Notes: generated from the sequence alone by a model not told the origin. Shown: positions 20,386 through 31,665, counted from the stretch's first letter. The stretch is DNA of 64,000 nucleotides from Imbricaverruca yamaguchii (GCA_034440575.1 JAOTOL010001325.1:62001-126000); one strand, 5' to 3'. Numbers and translations: made by a program.

Positions 20386-21829
20386 CAGATCCGCCATTTG
20401 ACCTCAGGTCACCTATATAGCAGCACTGTTTCAGGCCATCACCTGCTCCATTTGCCGGAACCTGGCCGCTCGCCTGAATGGTCCGTTGGGTGGCTCGGCG
20501 CAATCAGCTTCGCAAAGAAAGGGGTGAAATACATGAATAAAGTATGGAAACGCTTAGGTACACCATAACAAGCAGTAGTTTTCAGGATGTGCAGGGAGTA
20601 ACATGCAAAGTGACATCAATCGCATGGCAGTCATTTGCATTTATGACAACATTCCAATTGACCAAGTTTGGTTCCATTAACCTGTCATGAACTTGACAAC
20701 TTGACCTCGGTGACCTAACATGACTTGGAAACTATATAGCTTAACAATACTCATCACATAAATCGCTAGTGTTAACAAGAACACTTCCCTTTTGCCAATA
20801 TACCGGAAGCGCATTAGTGCCGATTTTTGCTTCCTGACGCTGCCAATTTTTTTTACTTTAACGACGCCCTAACTCCAAAATTTTCGACCAATTTGCATTT
20901 GTCTTGCTTTAGGCAACGCGCTGGTCATTTCCAAGCAGGTGCGCGTACAATAGCGTATATCGCCGGGTAAAATCTAGTTATATACGAAAAACGGAAGTGA
21001 TTAGCGGATTTCGCCACCCCCTCCAGGGCGCGTGTTAAGGTGTAGAATGTGTTACGTGTCCATGAAAACATAAGTGAGAAAAATGTTAAGATTGTGAGCA
21101 ATGTGCTATGTCAGTTTGGAATGTGTAATATATGCAAAATATGTGATGGAGACATCCCTCAGTCGTTACACCACATTGTAACCCAAAACACACGTGGATC
21201 CAGCCAATCCAAGCTGACCAGAGCTGCAGATGGGTGTCCACCAGTCGCGTGGTTCTCTCGATCTATGGCGTGAACTCGAAACGCGTTCGCCGGCCGTGGA
21301 TTTGGCTGCTCATGGTCGTAACGAGGCTGTTTTTTTGACAACCTTACAGCGGTGTAAAAGGTCGATGGCCTCTAAATGGTGCCCGTCAGGTCCGAATGCG
21401 TCCAGATCCGAAGACAGCTCGCTTTGTGGTGCTGCCGCCGGCTGGCCTCCTAGCAGGTCACGTGTTCCTGGCGGTCGTTGATGGCGACACTTGCCGCATC
21501 TACACGACGAGCGAAACTTTCGAGCACTAGTGATTAGGAAAACTTGCAAAAATAGTGCTATTGTGAACGGACTTCTTAATTACCGACACATCCGAAAATC
21601 TCAACAATGTTTTCGTAAGTTTTCGTAGTCGCATCGTATTCGGGAGCTCTTCTGCTCATGTAGACGGGGTAACTTCCTGGTGTCGTCGAAGCCTCGACCG
21701 GGTCTCGAGTGAGCCAACCCTGCCGGATTGATGGCAGGTTCGAGCCGCTGCTCGGTTCGCCATGAGGCACGCTGTTACAGTAGCTCGTGCTTCCCCGTCG
21801 GGGGAGATTCACTGCCGAGCGCATATCCT
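20386..21829. other. No gene recognised
   Basis: TGACCT motifs recur at 20690-20730. Short frames near 21159-21549 overlap on opposite strands without a recognisable domain. A GGTTCGAGCC sequence at about 21731 looks like a pol III B box but has no A box in place upstream. Confidence 0.4.
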
Positions 21830-21985
21830 GCCAGCAGCAGGTACCGTGGGGGAGACTAACTGCCGGCAGCAGGTACTGTGGGGGAGACTAACTGCCGGTA
21901 GCAGGTACTGTGGGGGAGACTAACTGCCAGCAGCAGGTACTGTGGGGGAGACTAACTGCCGGCAGCAGGTACTGTGGGGGAGATT
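21830..21985. repeat. 32-bp tandem repeat, about 5 copies
   Basis: GCAGCAGGTACTGTGGGGGA recurs at exact 32-bp spacing (GTACYGTGGG at 21841, 21873, 21905 and onward). Copies differ by only one or two bases, so the array is young or homogenised. Confidence 0.92.
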
Positions 21986-23015
21986 CGCTGTTTGGCTGAG
22001 TGAATCTGTCTTCCCGTACGAGCCATTAACCCTAATCCGTGTACGTTTGAACATTAACGATTCTTGCAGGTTGTGGCGGGTTCCGTTCACCCCCCCCCCG
22101 ACCCCTCTACCCCTTGCCCAGCACGTTAGATCCGTCATGACCTTCTTTTTTGTTTGTTTACGGAAGGGAAATTTGGAATTTGTGGCAGTATCGGCGATGG
22201 GTGAAAAAAAATATGGGGGATCAAGGGTATTTGCAATTTGGTCGCTGTTGTTACATTGATTAAATGATTCTCGTATGGACCATCTATTGCTGTCACTACT
22301 GCCTCTATTGCTCAAGAGATTCTACATGGATAAGACTATATTTGTTTTCGAAAATTCATAGCGAAGCTCAGGGCACAATTATTTTGACATTATGTGGCCT
22401 ACAGGCTTCGGTTGATGTTGCTGTGGGTTTTAAGAGGGGATGGGGTGGGAAGAGACGATATGAGTTCAGGTTAATTATTTCCACGCAGCGCCTGGCATAC
22501 GAAATTTCATGAAGTTATGTGCTTAAATTGTTCAAATTCCAAATCTTCAGTTTCGCAGCGGTTGTTGGGGCACGTGGTCGCCTCGTGTCCGCAGTGGTGA
22601 CGACCACAGTCGAATCGGAACGACAAACTAGGGAATTCATGCTGATAGTAACCGAATAATAGTTCCATATGTGCTAGTTAATTCTGCGACTTAGAGGTTG
22701 GAAGTTGTTCAAGGTTTCAAAATGATTAGCGTTCTCAGGTTTGGTTAGTTTTGTTCATGAGATATACTGGTTAGAGAAGTGGAGATGCTTAGCACTAAAA
22801 CATCTCAATCAAAAATTGCATGTATCTGGAACTTCCATGGTACGTCCCTATCATGGACCACAAAAGTTGAAACTTCTCGCTGATGATTTTTGTTTAACCA
22901 CTGATACACTCCTCCCCGCTCAAGAAGAATATCCTTGGCTGAATTATTTCGGGCGCTATTGGTGTACGGTCGTAATAAAAATCGAGCAATGGCGCCAAAT
23001 GTTCACAACCATCCC
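21986..23015. other. No gene recognised
   Basis: A C run at 22089-22099 and several short frames (for example 21942-22259 and 22741-23085) are present. None has a recognisable motif. Confidence 0.4.
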
Positions 23016-23165
23016 CAGCCACTGTGCCAAATTTTGGCACCCATCCAAAGCGACTGTGCCAGATTTTGACACCCATCTCAAGTGATTCCGCCAGATTTTG
23101 TCATCCATCCTCCATCCTCAGCGGTCGCTGAGGATGGAGGATCCGGTATTGACATCCATCCTCAC
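23016..23165. repeat. ~34-bp repeat ending in a perfect hairpin
   Basis: Three to four degenerate units read as CTGTGCCAAATTTTGGCACC, CTGTGCCAGATTTTGACACC and TTCCGCCAGATTTTGTCATCC. At 23107-23142 ATCCTCCATCCTCAGC, the tetraloop GGTC and its exact reverse complement form a perfect 16-bp hairpin. A further partial unit follows. Confidence 0.82.
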
Positions 23166-23532
23166 CGACCGCTGTGCTACCATGCCCAAGATCTAGGGGG
23201 GGGGGCATCAACTGTAGCGTCTTCATAGAGCAGCACGCGGGTATGTAATGTGCTTTGCCAGATCAATCCGGCATCAAATAGTTTGTCGGTTTTTGTTGGC
23301 CGTTCCATCTCCATTAGGAGCGGAATTACGCTGGGTTCCACCATGGCCGCCGCTCCCCTTGAAGGGATGGCCCCCGAATGGCGGCACTTGCGGTGGCGGT
23401 GGGCGTTAATTGGGGCGAAGGAAGACGGGTGAAGCGGAACATTTGGTGGGACGTACAGGCTGGCCGAACGACCTCCGCTGCGGAGATTGCCGGCACGCGC
23501 CGCGGCGTCGGACGGGCTGTCGCGCCGGCTGT

Positions 23533-23690
23533 CATTGCTGTGTCGTGACTGTTGTGCCATTACTGCTTTGTTGTCACTGCTGTACTATCACTGCAGTGTC
23601 GTCACTGCTGTGTCGTCACTGCTGGGTCGTCACTGCTGTGCCGAGGACGGGGTGTCGTCGCTGCTGCGTTGTCATGCGTCGCTGTTTTTC
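23533..23690. repeat. 15-bp tandem repeat
   Basis: The unit GTGTCGTCACTGCTG recurs about ten times, with the most regular copies at about 23596-23640. A plus-strand frame through it reads as Cys/Val-rich low-complexity sequence and is not a gene. Confidence 0.8.
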
Positions 23691-24539
23691 TCATCAGCCC
23701 CTCACCGTGCCGGTTAGGGAGATTGTCTGGTTAGACAAGGCAGGTCGTACTCCGCCGCTTGATGCTGGTGCACGTCCACCTAACACACCGCCACCCGCTT
23801 TGTGTGGAGGACAGGCCAAACTAACTGCCCTCGATATCACGTACCGCTGTTAGTAGGTCACGTTTTGGTTTCCTGTCTGTTCGCTGATGATTGAAGACCC
23901 ATTTTTTGGTTCCGCAATCTTCTGGGTAACCATTCGCGCGTGCGTGCTTTTTAATTTTTTGTTGGATGTCAACGTCAGAGCTATGTACCCCCCCCCCACC
24001 CCACTGACATACAACAGTGGAAGCTTTAAATGATATGCCTGCACTCTGAAAATTAATATACTTCTGTTGGCACCAATCCTCTTAATCCGTCCATCTATTA
24101 TAGTTATGGGAGCTGTATGGCCAACGCAGCTCGGGGCGGAGATCTCTCCGGATTCTAGAGGGTACAGATCCAGTGCTGGCGAAGCCTGGGTTGGAGATGT
24201 GGATACTTCCCCGTCGATCCCTTCCCCTCTCCAAGAACGAAACGAAATGCAAACCAATTTCCTTTGAAATTCCTGCCACTGCACTAGTGCCGATTGTTTA
24301 AAGCCTTGAAATTAATATCAAGATATCAAAATATCCAGTGACTCTCGCCGCCCTCTCTGTGAAGCTGCCGCCTCCGGGCTTCCTGAGCCATACATGCTTC
24401 AGCATGGAGCACTTCCTGTCAACAGATACGTCAAAGCACATCGTCAACTTGATGGCGTCGAGTGGATGTGGTGCCCTGTCAAAGATGAAATAATCTCAGT
24501 CACCACGTGTTGCATATATCTTCCCTAATCCGTCGACGG
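23691..24539. other. No gene recognised
   Basis: The minus-strand 144-codon frame at 23850-24284 has no recognisable domain or repeat structure. A C run lies at 23989-23998. Nothing else is supported here. Confidence 0.4.
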
Positions 24540-24712
24540 AGGAAGGGCGGTGTTAGCTTAGTTTGCGGAGCGTCGAACTCCTGATCGCAAAATTTTGGTT
24601 TCGAATCTCACAACCGACGGCATTTACCGAGTCCACCCTCGACTAATCGGCGTGAGAGGTTAGCGACGCTATATGACCTAGCGGTTGAATGCGTCGTAAA
24701 AGAGCCCAAGGT
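24540..24712 (+). mobile_element. tRNA-derived SINE with LINE-type tail
   Basis: The head carries pol III-like boxes: TTAGCTTAGTTTG at 24552-24564 as an A box and GGTTTCGAATCTC at 24598-24610 as a B box, spaced as in a tRNA. A short body follows, then GCGACGCTATATGACCTAGC and GCGTCGTAAAAGAGCCCAAG, a diverged form of the tail carried by the RNase H LINE. This is the usual layout of a SINE that depends on a partner LINE. The copy is diverged and no target duplication was identified. Confidence 0.75.
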
Positions 24713-24774
24713 TCTTCTTCTTTGTCAACGGAAATGCAAAAAATATTTCTTGAAAAGTTCAACGGTTGCATGAC

Positions 24775-25090
24775 CTTAGCCATGACGACAACCCATCGGA
24801 AATACTAATTATGGGGGATTTCAACCGTGGGAATATTTTTATTAACCATGCATACACCAAAGAACGAACCGCTCAATTTGATCTGGACTTCAAACACGCC
24901 TCAAAACACAGCAATTGTCTCAACTAATCGATGAGCCTACGCGAGTTACAAATTGCACTGCAAACGTAAGAGACTTAGCAACCATTTCTCGGGACGAACT
25001 GATATTAGATAGTGGCATTCTACTTGCGTTCTCCAACGTTGACCATGCTCAAACTTTTACATCTCTTGGCACCAAGAAGCGAATCGAACA
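24775..25090 (+). pseudogene. LINE endonuclease remnant
   Basis: The plus strand encodes EILIMGDFNRGNIF, in which GDFN is the conserved block of APE-type LINE endonucleases. In shifted frames LSQLIDEPTRVTNCT and SNVDHAQTFT follow; the corresponding family regions read LVDEPTR.T and S.SDH. The DH in the last block is part of the catalytic centre. Several frameshifts separate these pieces. The element differs in sequence from the CR1 copies here. Confidence 0.65.
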
Positions 25091-25989
25091 TGCAGAGTAA
25101 AAAGAGGTATGGGTTATTACCAGAATAGATGCGAACAAAATATTTCATTAGCTTCTCACAGCAAAATTGGAACCTATCATTGGTAGAAATACTGACTACC
25201 CCACAGAATAATTTACAAAAGTTAAATCGGCAAAGCAGGCTATTCCTAAGAAACATAATCATATCAGAAATGGTTGACAAGTTATGGGTTGCTTCCGAAT
25301 TGTAAAGAAACATTTGAAAGCTTGGCAGACTATTTAAAGCTGGAAAAGAGAACAAATGTAATACCTGTATGTGATGTGTTCAGTGCGCGTTTGAGGAGCA
25401 TGATAATGTACAACAGTGACGTTTAATATGGACTCCTTGAAGTTGCAAAAATGTTGCTAAAAATACTATATTTAAACCGACTAAGCCACGGTGGCATGAC
25501 TTTGAAAATGCTTGGTTTCGCCGATCCAACTTTGTAATATAGGGGCAATGGGTTACACTTTTGCCAGCTAATTAGGTTTCTTAATTCTTAATATACTAAT
25601 GGCATTGCACCGCTTATTTGACGCAAAGTTTCTCTCTTTAGTTCATCTTTGATATTTGTGATCATTAATTCGGAGTCGGTATCAAAATTCAATAATTGGT
25701 ATGCTAGAGATTTATCGCGAATTACGCACGCACAGAACGAAAGATATACTATGTTTGAGGTGTTTAGGACTTAAATTGTATTATCCATTCGACGGAAGCT
25801 CGATTGTCCAGTTCCATATAGCTTAAGTAATTCCGTTGTGACTCGGTCCCTAAAAGCATAAAATGGCATGCCTGAGATTTTAGCCAACGGGAGCAAAGCA
25901 TTCTTGCGAGTCCATTTTTACAGCATTTCGTATTAACTCTGATTAGGTCAATTTCCTCGTCTCCCACTAAAATCCAAACTTCAAACTTC
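25091..25989. other. Decayed interval between LINE fragments
   Basis: If the endonuclease remnant and the post-RT remnant belong to one element, this stretch should hold its reverse transcriptase. I could not recognise RT motifs in any frame. The minus-strand frame at 25764-25991 has no assignment. Confidence 0.4.
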
Positions 25990-26186
25990 ATTTGAAAGCA
26001 CTAATGGAGGAATCGTGGTGGAACAAACTCAAAACGGAGCGTAAAATACGTAAGCTGTTCGTATTTCATAAACTCGTATACTCTGTCCACCATCTTCCAG
26101 ACTACTTCACAGATTTCATTACGGAACCTCGTGCAAGTGTGGAAGACCGCTTTGAAATGCCACTGGATGAACCCAATGACATTTCA
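25990..26186 (+). pseudogene. LINE post-RT C-terminal remnant
   Basis: The frame reads WWNKLKTERKIRKLFVFHKL followed by VYSVHHLPDYF. This resembles the W..L..RR...L..F.K...GL.P.YL region downstream of the RT in CR1/Jockey-group and related LINEs. It runs into the 46-bp tandem repeat, which supplies the rest of the 95-codon frame. Confidence 0.6.
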
Positions 26187-26400
26187 GAACAGGAAGACGG
26201 CTCCGAACTGCCACAGGGTTCACTACTCCATAGAACAGGAAGACTGCTCCGAACTGCCATAGGGTTCACTACTCCATAGAACAGGAAGACTGCTCCAAAC
26301 TGCCACAGGGTTCTATACTCCATAGAACAGGAAGACAACTCCAAAATATCACAGGGTTCACTACTCCATGGAACAGGAAGGCGACTCCAAAATACAAGAG
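26187..26400. repeat. 46-bp tandem repeat, about 4.6 copies
   Basis: GAACAGGAAGAC starts copies at 26187, 26233, 26279, 26325 and 26371, an exact 46-bp spacing. The inner phrase CTGCCACAGGGTTCACTACT is well kept in the first copies and diverges in the last two. The array grew at the end of a LINE coding remnant. Confidence 0.92.
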
Positions 26401-27320
26401 CACACTGTTCTATGGAAGAGATGCACTTCTTTTTAAAATTATTTGTTCATTGATGTACTAAAAGCAAGGAACGGTATCCCAGGAACCTTTTGATATGGCA
26501 TAGACTCGTTAAGTTCAAATAATCACTTTTAATTTCGGAACGACTGCACCACCACAGTACCGCAACCACGGCACCGAAATTGGCCATATTTTCCAGACCA
26601 GATTTTGGATAGGATTTGCAGAACTGCATGAACATCCCTTTCGGAGGGCCTAGAAAGCGGCTCGCCCTGTCGTTTGGCCACTTCAGAGAAGATGCCACAC
26701 TTTTTATATTTCACTGTCCGATATATAACAACTTATGGATAATCTTACTCGTCTTCATGCCAAACACATGAAGCTTGCACGCAAGCATTTCTGAAAATGA
26801 GCCACTAAATGCAGTCATGTTCGGCAACAGTGTGACGAAAGAGCAACATAAGTCGGTTGCGGTATCGTTTCAAAATCTTATCCTACAAACCAAACGATTT
26901 TCTGCCGTCCGACACTGGCGCAGTGAGCGTTGGTAACTTTAGTCGGTCAAACACTTCTTTCTGAACACAATAATGTCGAGCAATGGAAATAAATTTATAT
27001 AGGGCCTATATTAGGAACATTCTAATCTGGCCAATACCAACATGGTGACCGGTGGATGGCGCGGCTGGCGGTGTGGGTGGAACGGGGGCCACGCTTCTTG
27101 TCGGCGATCGGAATACGGCGGTGGATGTGATTGCCTGCGAGGGGCACCAACGGATAATGTCTGTTGGTCTGTTGTGTCAGTGGTGTGAATACGGCTGTGC
27201 TGCGTGTCGTTAAAATATAAGACAAAATGTATTATACAATCAATCAAACCACGCCCAATAACGACCGACCACTACATTCAAGCCACCAATCTAGAAAGGT
27301 CCCATTATAGCCAAATTGAG
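26401..27320. other. No gene recognised
   Basis: Short frames at 26447-26714 and 27011-27247 have no recognisable domain. I see no repeat with a copy elsewhere in the window. Confidence 0.4.
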
Positions 27321-27635
27321 ACGTCACTTGTCCCCGCTTCTTTCTCCCGCGGGGAAGTATGTGGAGGGGGGCGGGTCATCCATTTCCCAGCCGGGACAGC
27401 TTTTCCACTTTCTGTCTGAAATGAAGTTATCTGTGATGTATGCTCCTCATTAACTGGCCTTTGGATCTGTGGCAGACTCATGACTGTCGTGCGGCCTGGC
27501 ATCATGTACATTCGGCCCCGTGATATGTAGCCCGACACGTCGGCCGACTTTCGTTACAGTTCATTATATTAAGATTGCTATTTGTCGCGAATGATCAACC
27601 CTAGTCGATGCGCCCTAAAGCCCAAATAACTAGAT
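27321..27635 (+). mobile_element. RNase H LINE 3' end, copy 3
   Basis: A frame ending at 27453 finishes QPGQLFHFLSEMKLSVMYAP-H and a stop, matching the other two LINE C-termini. About 135 bp of 3' UTR leads to AATGATCAACCCTAGTCGAT and GCGCCCTAAAGCCCAAATAA (27594-27630), the tail motif. This copy therefore places the tail directly at the 3' end of the LINE, supporting the link made at 14661. Confidence 0.78.
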
Positions 27636-27637
27636 TG

Positions 27638-27837
27638 TTACTGTCTGACCGTTTTATTGGTTGGTTCACGACACGCTTTATGCGCATTCACGGCTAATGG
27701 CGCCGCCCACACTGTTTCGCCGGTGGGCCGCGGGATTGGGAAATGTTTCGAGCGGCGCTGGTGTCGAACCCGGGACCTTCGGTACCCAGAGCCCAACACC
27801 TTAACCACTCGGCCATCCCCGCCCCTTATTGTCTGAC
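27638..27837 (-). mobile_element. tRNA-derived SINE flanked by a target duplication
   Basis: On the minus strand the head reads GGGGATGGCCGAGTGGTTAA (A box; complement at 27805-27820) and later GGGTTCGACACC (B box; complement at 27760-27771), with a Leu/Ser-type variable-arm length between them. The element ends near 27650. It is flanked by TTACTGTCTGAC (27638-27649) and TTATTGTCTGAC (27826-27837), a 12-bp target duplication with one difference. It inserted just downstream of the LINE tail at 27587-27635. A functional tRNA is unlikely because the acceptor arm and 3' end are not closed. Confidence 0.85.
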
Positions 27838-27856
27838 TGATGAAATATGGGTGCTG

Positions 27857-27895
27857 CTGTCGATGCGCCCCAAAGCGCCGATAATCAGTCAACAA
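27857..27895 (+). repeat. Isolated LINE/SINE tail fragment
   Basis: GTCGATGCGCCCCAAAGCGCCGATAATCAGTCAAC is a diverged copy of the shared tail (gtcgatgcgccctaaa-gcccaaataatcaa). It lies downstream of the SINE target duplication and may be a separate tail-only insertion. Confidence 0.6.
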
Positions 27896-28099
27896 ACCAT
27901 TATTGCCAAGTTAACATTTCCGTATGAAGATTGACAGCATAAGTTTGGCATAACCGATTGCTAAGCTCTTCCGAGCGGTACTTGTGCCGTTCAGAGTGAT
28001 ACATAGTTAGGTGTGTGGTCAGACGAAAGAGGTGGCCCACATGCTAAGACATTTTGCAAGACTACTACAAATTATAAATGATGCTTCTGGTCTTAATTT

Positions 28100-29737
28100 G
28101 AGGCTGTGAGGTCTTACGTCCGGTTGGCCATTATGTCACGATGTCGTCAGTATGATATTGGCAACAGAGGCTGTGAGGTCTTACGTCCGGTTCGCCATTA
28201 TGTCACGATGTCGTCAGTATGATATTGGCAACAGAGGCTGTGAGGTCTTACGTCCGGTTCGCCATTATGTCACGATGTCGTCAGTATGATATTGGCAACA
28301 GAGGCTGTGAGGTCTTACGTCCGGTTCGCCATTATGTCACGATGTCGTCAGTATGATATTGGCAACAGAGGCTGTGAGGTCTTACGTCCGGTTCGCCATT
28401 ATGTCACGATGTCGTCAGTATGATATTGGCAACAGAGGCTGTGAGGTCTTTCGTCCGGTTGGCCATTATGTCACGATGTCGTCAGTATGATATTGGCAAC
28501 AGAGGCTGTGAGGTCTTTCGTCCGGTTCGCCATTATGTCACGATGTCGTCAGTATGATATTGGCAACAGAGGCTGTGAGGTCTTTCGTCCGGTTCGCCAT
28601 TATGTCACGATGTCGTCAGTATGATATTGGCAACAGAGGCTGTGAGGTCTTACGTCCGGTTCGCCATTATGTCACGATGTTGTCAGTATGATATTGGCAA
28701 CAGAGGCTGTGAGGTCTTACGTCCGGTTGGCCATTATGTCACGATGTCGTCAGTATGATATTGCCAACAGAGGCTGTGAGGTCTTACGTCCGGTTCGCCA
28801 TTATGTCACGATGTCGTCAGTATGATATTGGCAAAGAGGCTGTGAGGTCTTACGTCCGGTTGGCCATTATGTCACGATGTCGTCAGTATGATATTGGCAA
28901 CAGAGGCTGTGAGGTCTTACGTCCGGTTCGCCATTATGTCACGATGTCGTCAGTATGATATTGGCAACAGAGGCTGTGAGGTCTTACGTCCGGTTCGCCA
29001 TTATGTCACGATGTTGTCAGTATGATATTGGCAACAGAGGCTGTGAGGTCTTACGTCCGGTTGGCCATTATGTCACGATGTCGTCAGTATGATATTGGCA
29101 ACAGAGGCTGTGAGGTCTTACGTCCGGTTCGCCATTATGTCACGATGTCGTCAGTATGATATTGGCAACAGAGGCTGTGAGGTCTTACGTCCGGTTCGCC
29201 ATTATGTCACGATGTCGTCAGTATGATATTGGCAACAGAGGCTGTGGTGTCTTACGTCAGGACCGCCATTATGTCACGATGTCGTCAGTATGATATTGGC
29301 AACAGAGGCTGTGAGGTCTTACGTCCGGTTCGCCATTATGTCACGATGTCGTCAGTATGATATTGGCAACAGAGGCTGTGAGGTCTTTCGTCCGGTTGGC
29401 CATTATGTCACGATGTCGTCAGTATGATATTGGCAACAGAGGCTGTGAGGTCTTACGTCCGGTTCGCCATTATGTCACGATGTCGTCAGTATGATATTGG
29501 CAACAGAGGCTGTGAGGTCTTACGTCCGGTTCGCCATTATGTCACGATGTCGTCAGTATGATATTGGCAACAGAGGCTGTGAGGTCTTACGTCCGGTTGG
29601 CCATTATGTCACGATGTCGTCAGTATGATATTGGCAAAGAGGCTGTGAGGTCTTACGTCCGGTTGGCCATTATGTCACGATGTCGTCAGTATGATATTGG
29701 CAAAGAGGCTGTGGCGTCTTGCGTCAGGACCGCCATT
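28100..29737. repeat. 67-bp satellite array, about 24 copies
   Basis: Each unit starts GAGGCTGTGAGGTCTTACGT and includes GCCATTATGTCACGATGTCG and CAGTATGATATTGGCAACA. The spacing is 67 bp (ATGTCGTCAG at 28141 and 28208). Copies are nearly identical. Recurrent variants are TTGG/TTCG in GCCATTA context, TTACG/TTTCG, and a two-base loss in GGCAAAGAGG. Units near 29248 and 29714 share the variant ending GTCAGGACCGCCATT. The array has no spacers, so it is not a CRISPR array. Confidence 0.95.
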
Positions 29738-29958
29738 CATTGGCCCCATCATCTTCACTGGAGTCGTCATCTTCGCTTGTGCATCTCCACACCGGCGATG
29801 GTCCCTATTGGATTCGCCATGCTTGCTCCTGTGGTGATGCCGTGCTTTTTGTTGCAGGTACTTCCCTTCACAGGGCGGGCCCCCTCCTGGCTTTCGTCCT
29901 CGTGGTCCCGGCTTCTCAACAGGACACCGACAATTTTAGGCAATGGTGGCGGCTTGCC
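29738..29958. other. Non-repetitive link between two arrays
   Basis: This 220-bp stretch separates the 67-bp and 31-bp arrays. It is open in more than one frame but shows no recognisable product. Confidence 0.4.
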
Positions 29959-30412
29959 GACCGTGTCTGGGGTCCGGGTCACCACCGCCGGCCGTGCCCG
30001 AGGTCCGGGTCACCACCGCCGACCGTGTCCGAGGTCCGGGTCACCACCGCCGGCCGTGCCCGAGGTCCGGGTCACCACCGCCGGCCGTGTCCGAGGTCCG
30101 GGTCACCACCGCCGACCGTGTCCGAGGTCCGGGTCACCACCGCCGACCGTGTCTGGGGTCCGGGTCACCACCGCCGACCGTGTCCGAGGTCCGGGTCACC
30201 ACCGCCGGCCGTGCCCGAGGTCCGGGTCACCACCGCCGGCCGTGCCCGAGGTCCGGGTCACCACCGCCGGCCGTGCCCGAGGTCCGGGTCACCACCGCCG
30301 GCCGTGCCCGAGGTCCGGGTCACCACCGCCGGCCGTGCCCGAGGTCCGGGTCACCACCGCCGACCGTGTCCGAGGTCCGGGTCACCACCGCCGACCGTGT
30401 CTGGGGTCCCGG
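29959..30412. repeat. 31-bp GC-rich minisatellite, about 15 copies
   Basis: GAGGTCCGGGTCACCACCGC recurs every 31 bp (AGGTCCGG at 30001 and 30032). Units differ mainly in GCCGTGCCCGAGG, ACCGTGTCCGAGG or ACCGTGTCTGGGG, and these variants come in runs. Since 31 is not a multiple of 3 and the unit has no stop in any plus frame, all three plus-strand frames stay open across the array. That produces three overlapping open frames of 198-290 codons, which are an effect of the repeat and not genes. Confidence 0.93.
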
Positions 30413-31665
30413 CGCGTGTCCGGACTTTGAAGTGTGGACGGTGGGTTCCGTGCACAGGACTGGTGGCGGCGTGGCTGGACGGGGCTCGACTTGTGGTGCC
30501 CCGACGCCCCGTATGGCGATCTATGGCGCTGTCGCCTGACGTGTTTTGTTTACGGTATCCACGGTGATGTTTGTGCGACCTGTATTCGATTGTGTGACGT
30601 GATCTTCCACTCTGATCGAACCACGGGCCTGGTGCGATAGCTTAACCAGGGACACGATCGCAGCTATTCACAACCATTCACGAGTATTTGCTAAAAACTT
30701 TCTGGCATACTTTACAGCCTCTCACTGCCCCCACACAGTCACTCACGAATCTGACACGGTCACCTCATGTTCTCTTCGCAGCCTCACATAGAAAGAAAAA
30801 CACAAATAATTGTAAAGGGATCCCTTTATGGTGACTTCACAGTGATTATAGTGTGCCAGTTACAATCCCTTAACAGCTTCATTATATGCCCCCGCAAATC
30901 GTATTACAGTTTCCTTTCGTAACATTGCATATTTCCCTTATTTATACCTCCTCGAAGTCCCGCCTCATGCCATTCACATATCTCCGCAGCCACCAGGGGT
31001 CATTGACCCAATCATTGTGTCCTTCCGCCCGATCATCGCTTCCTTCCCCATCCAGTGGGCAGTGGCATCGCAGGTGACCTGAATGTGCCTGTGTGCTGCC
31101 TCCCCCACCCCCACCCCCCGACTCGGCAGTTCTCGTCGCTCCCGGGCGGTATTTATTTAGACTGTCTGTCTGCACTGTTTCCTTGATCGCACGGCTGGTC
31201 CTGAAGGCGGGCGCAGGCGCTGGCACTGCATACAAGTGGCACAGAAGCGTCCCCGGGCGCCGTCCCCGCGGTCGTGTTCAGCGCGCCGGCCGGTTTGAAA
31301 TAAATGTGTCACAACCGAGGCAGACTTTTTGTCAGCGATATGTGAGCTCGGCGTCCTGCAGCGGTGGGGTGACAGGTGCAATTCCACCGGAGAACAACAC
31401 GGTGGTGGCACGGCACGCGCCGGCCACCCGAGCTGGCCGCCGGAGCTCCTGAGATCGTCAGGCCCACACGTGCCGCGCGATCCCGGGCCGCGACCCGTGG
31501 CACAACTGCCAGCTGCCGACGTCGGCGGCGAGCCGGTGCCGGCAGGCGGGCTGAGGTTGACCCTGCTCTGAGGCAGGGTCCCGACAAGTCAGCCCGCTCC
31601 TGTCACACTCACAGGACGTGGCTGCGGATCCAGCCACTCACTAGTGTCAGGCCGCGGGCTCACCT
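30413..31665. other. No gene recognised; GC-rich from 31080
   Basis: The interval 31080-31620 is GC-rich, with overlapping frames on both strands and no recognisable domain. No repeat copy elsewhere was noticed. Confidence 0.45.

Noticed and set aside
21725..21745. Pol III B box GGTTCGAGCC as part of another SINE
   Set aside because: No A box at the right distance and no tail motif downstream.
27757..27826. Functional Leu/Ser-type tRNA gene on the minus strand
   Set aside because: A and B boxes are present, but the sequence continues as a SINE body, lacks a closed acceptor stem and has target duplications.
28100..29737. CRISPR-like array
   Set aside because: Units are contiguous 67-bp repeats without unique spacers, and the window is clearly eukaryotic.
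29558..30567. Long overlapping plus-strand open frames of 290, 282 and 198 codons
   Set aside because: They consist mainly of the 67-bp and 31-bp tandem arrays. All three frames are open because of repeat length and composition, so no protein is supported.
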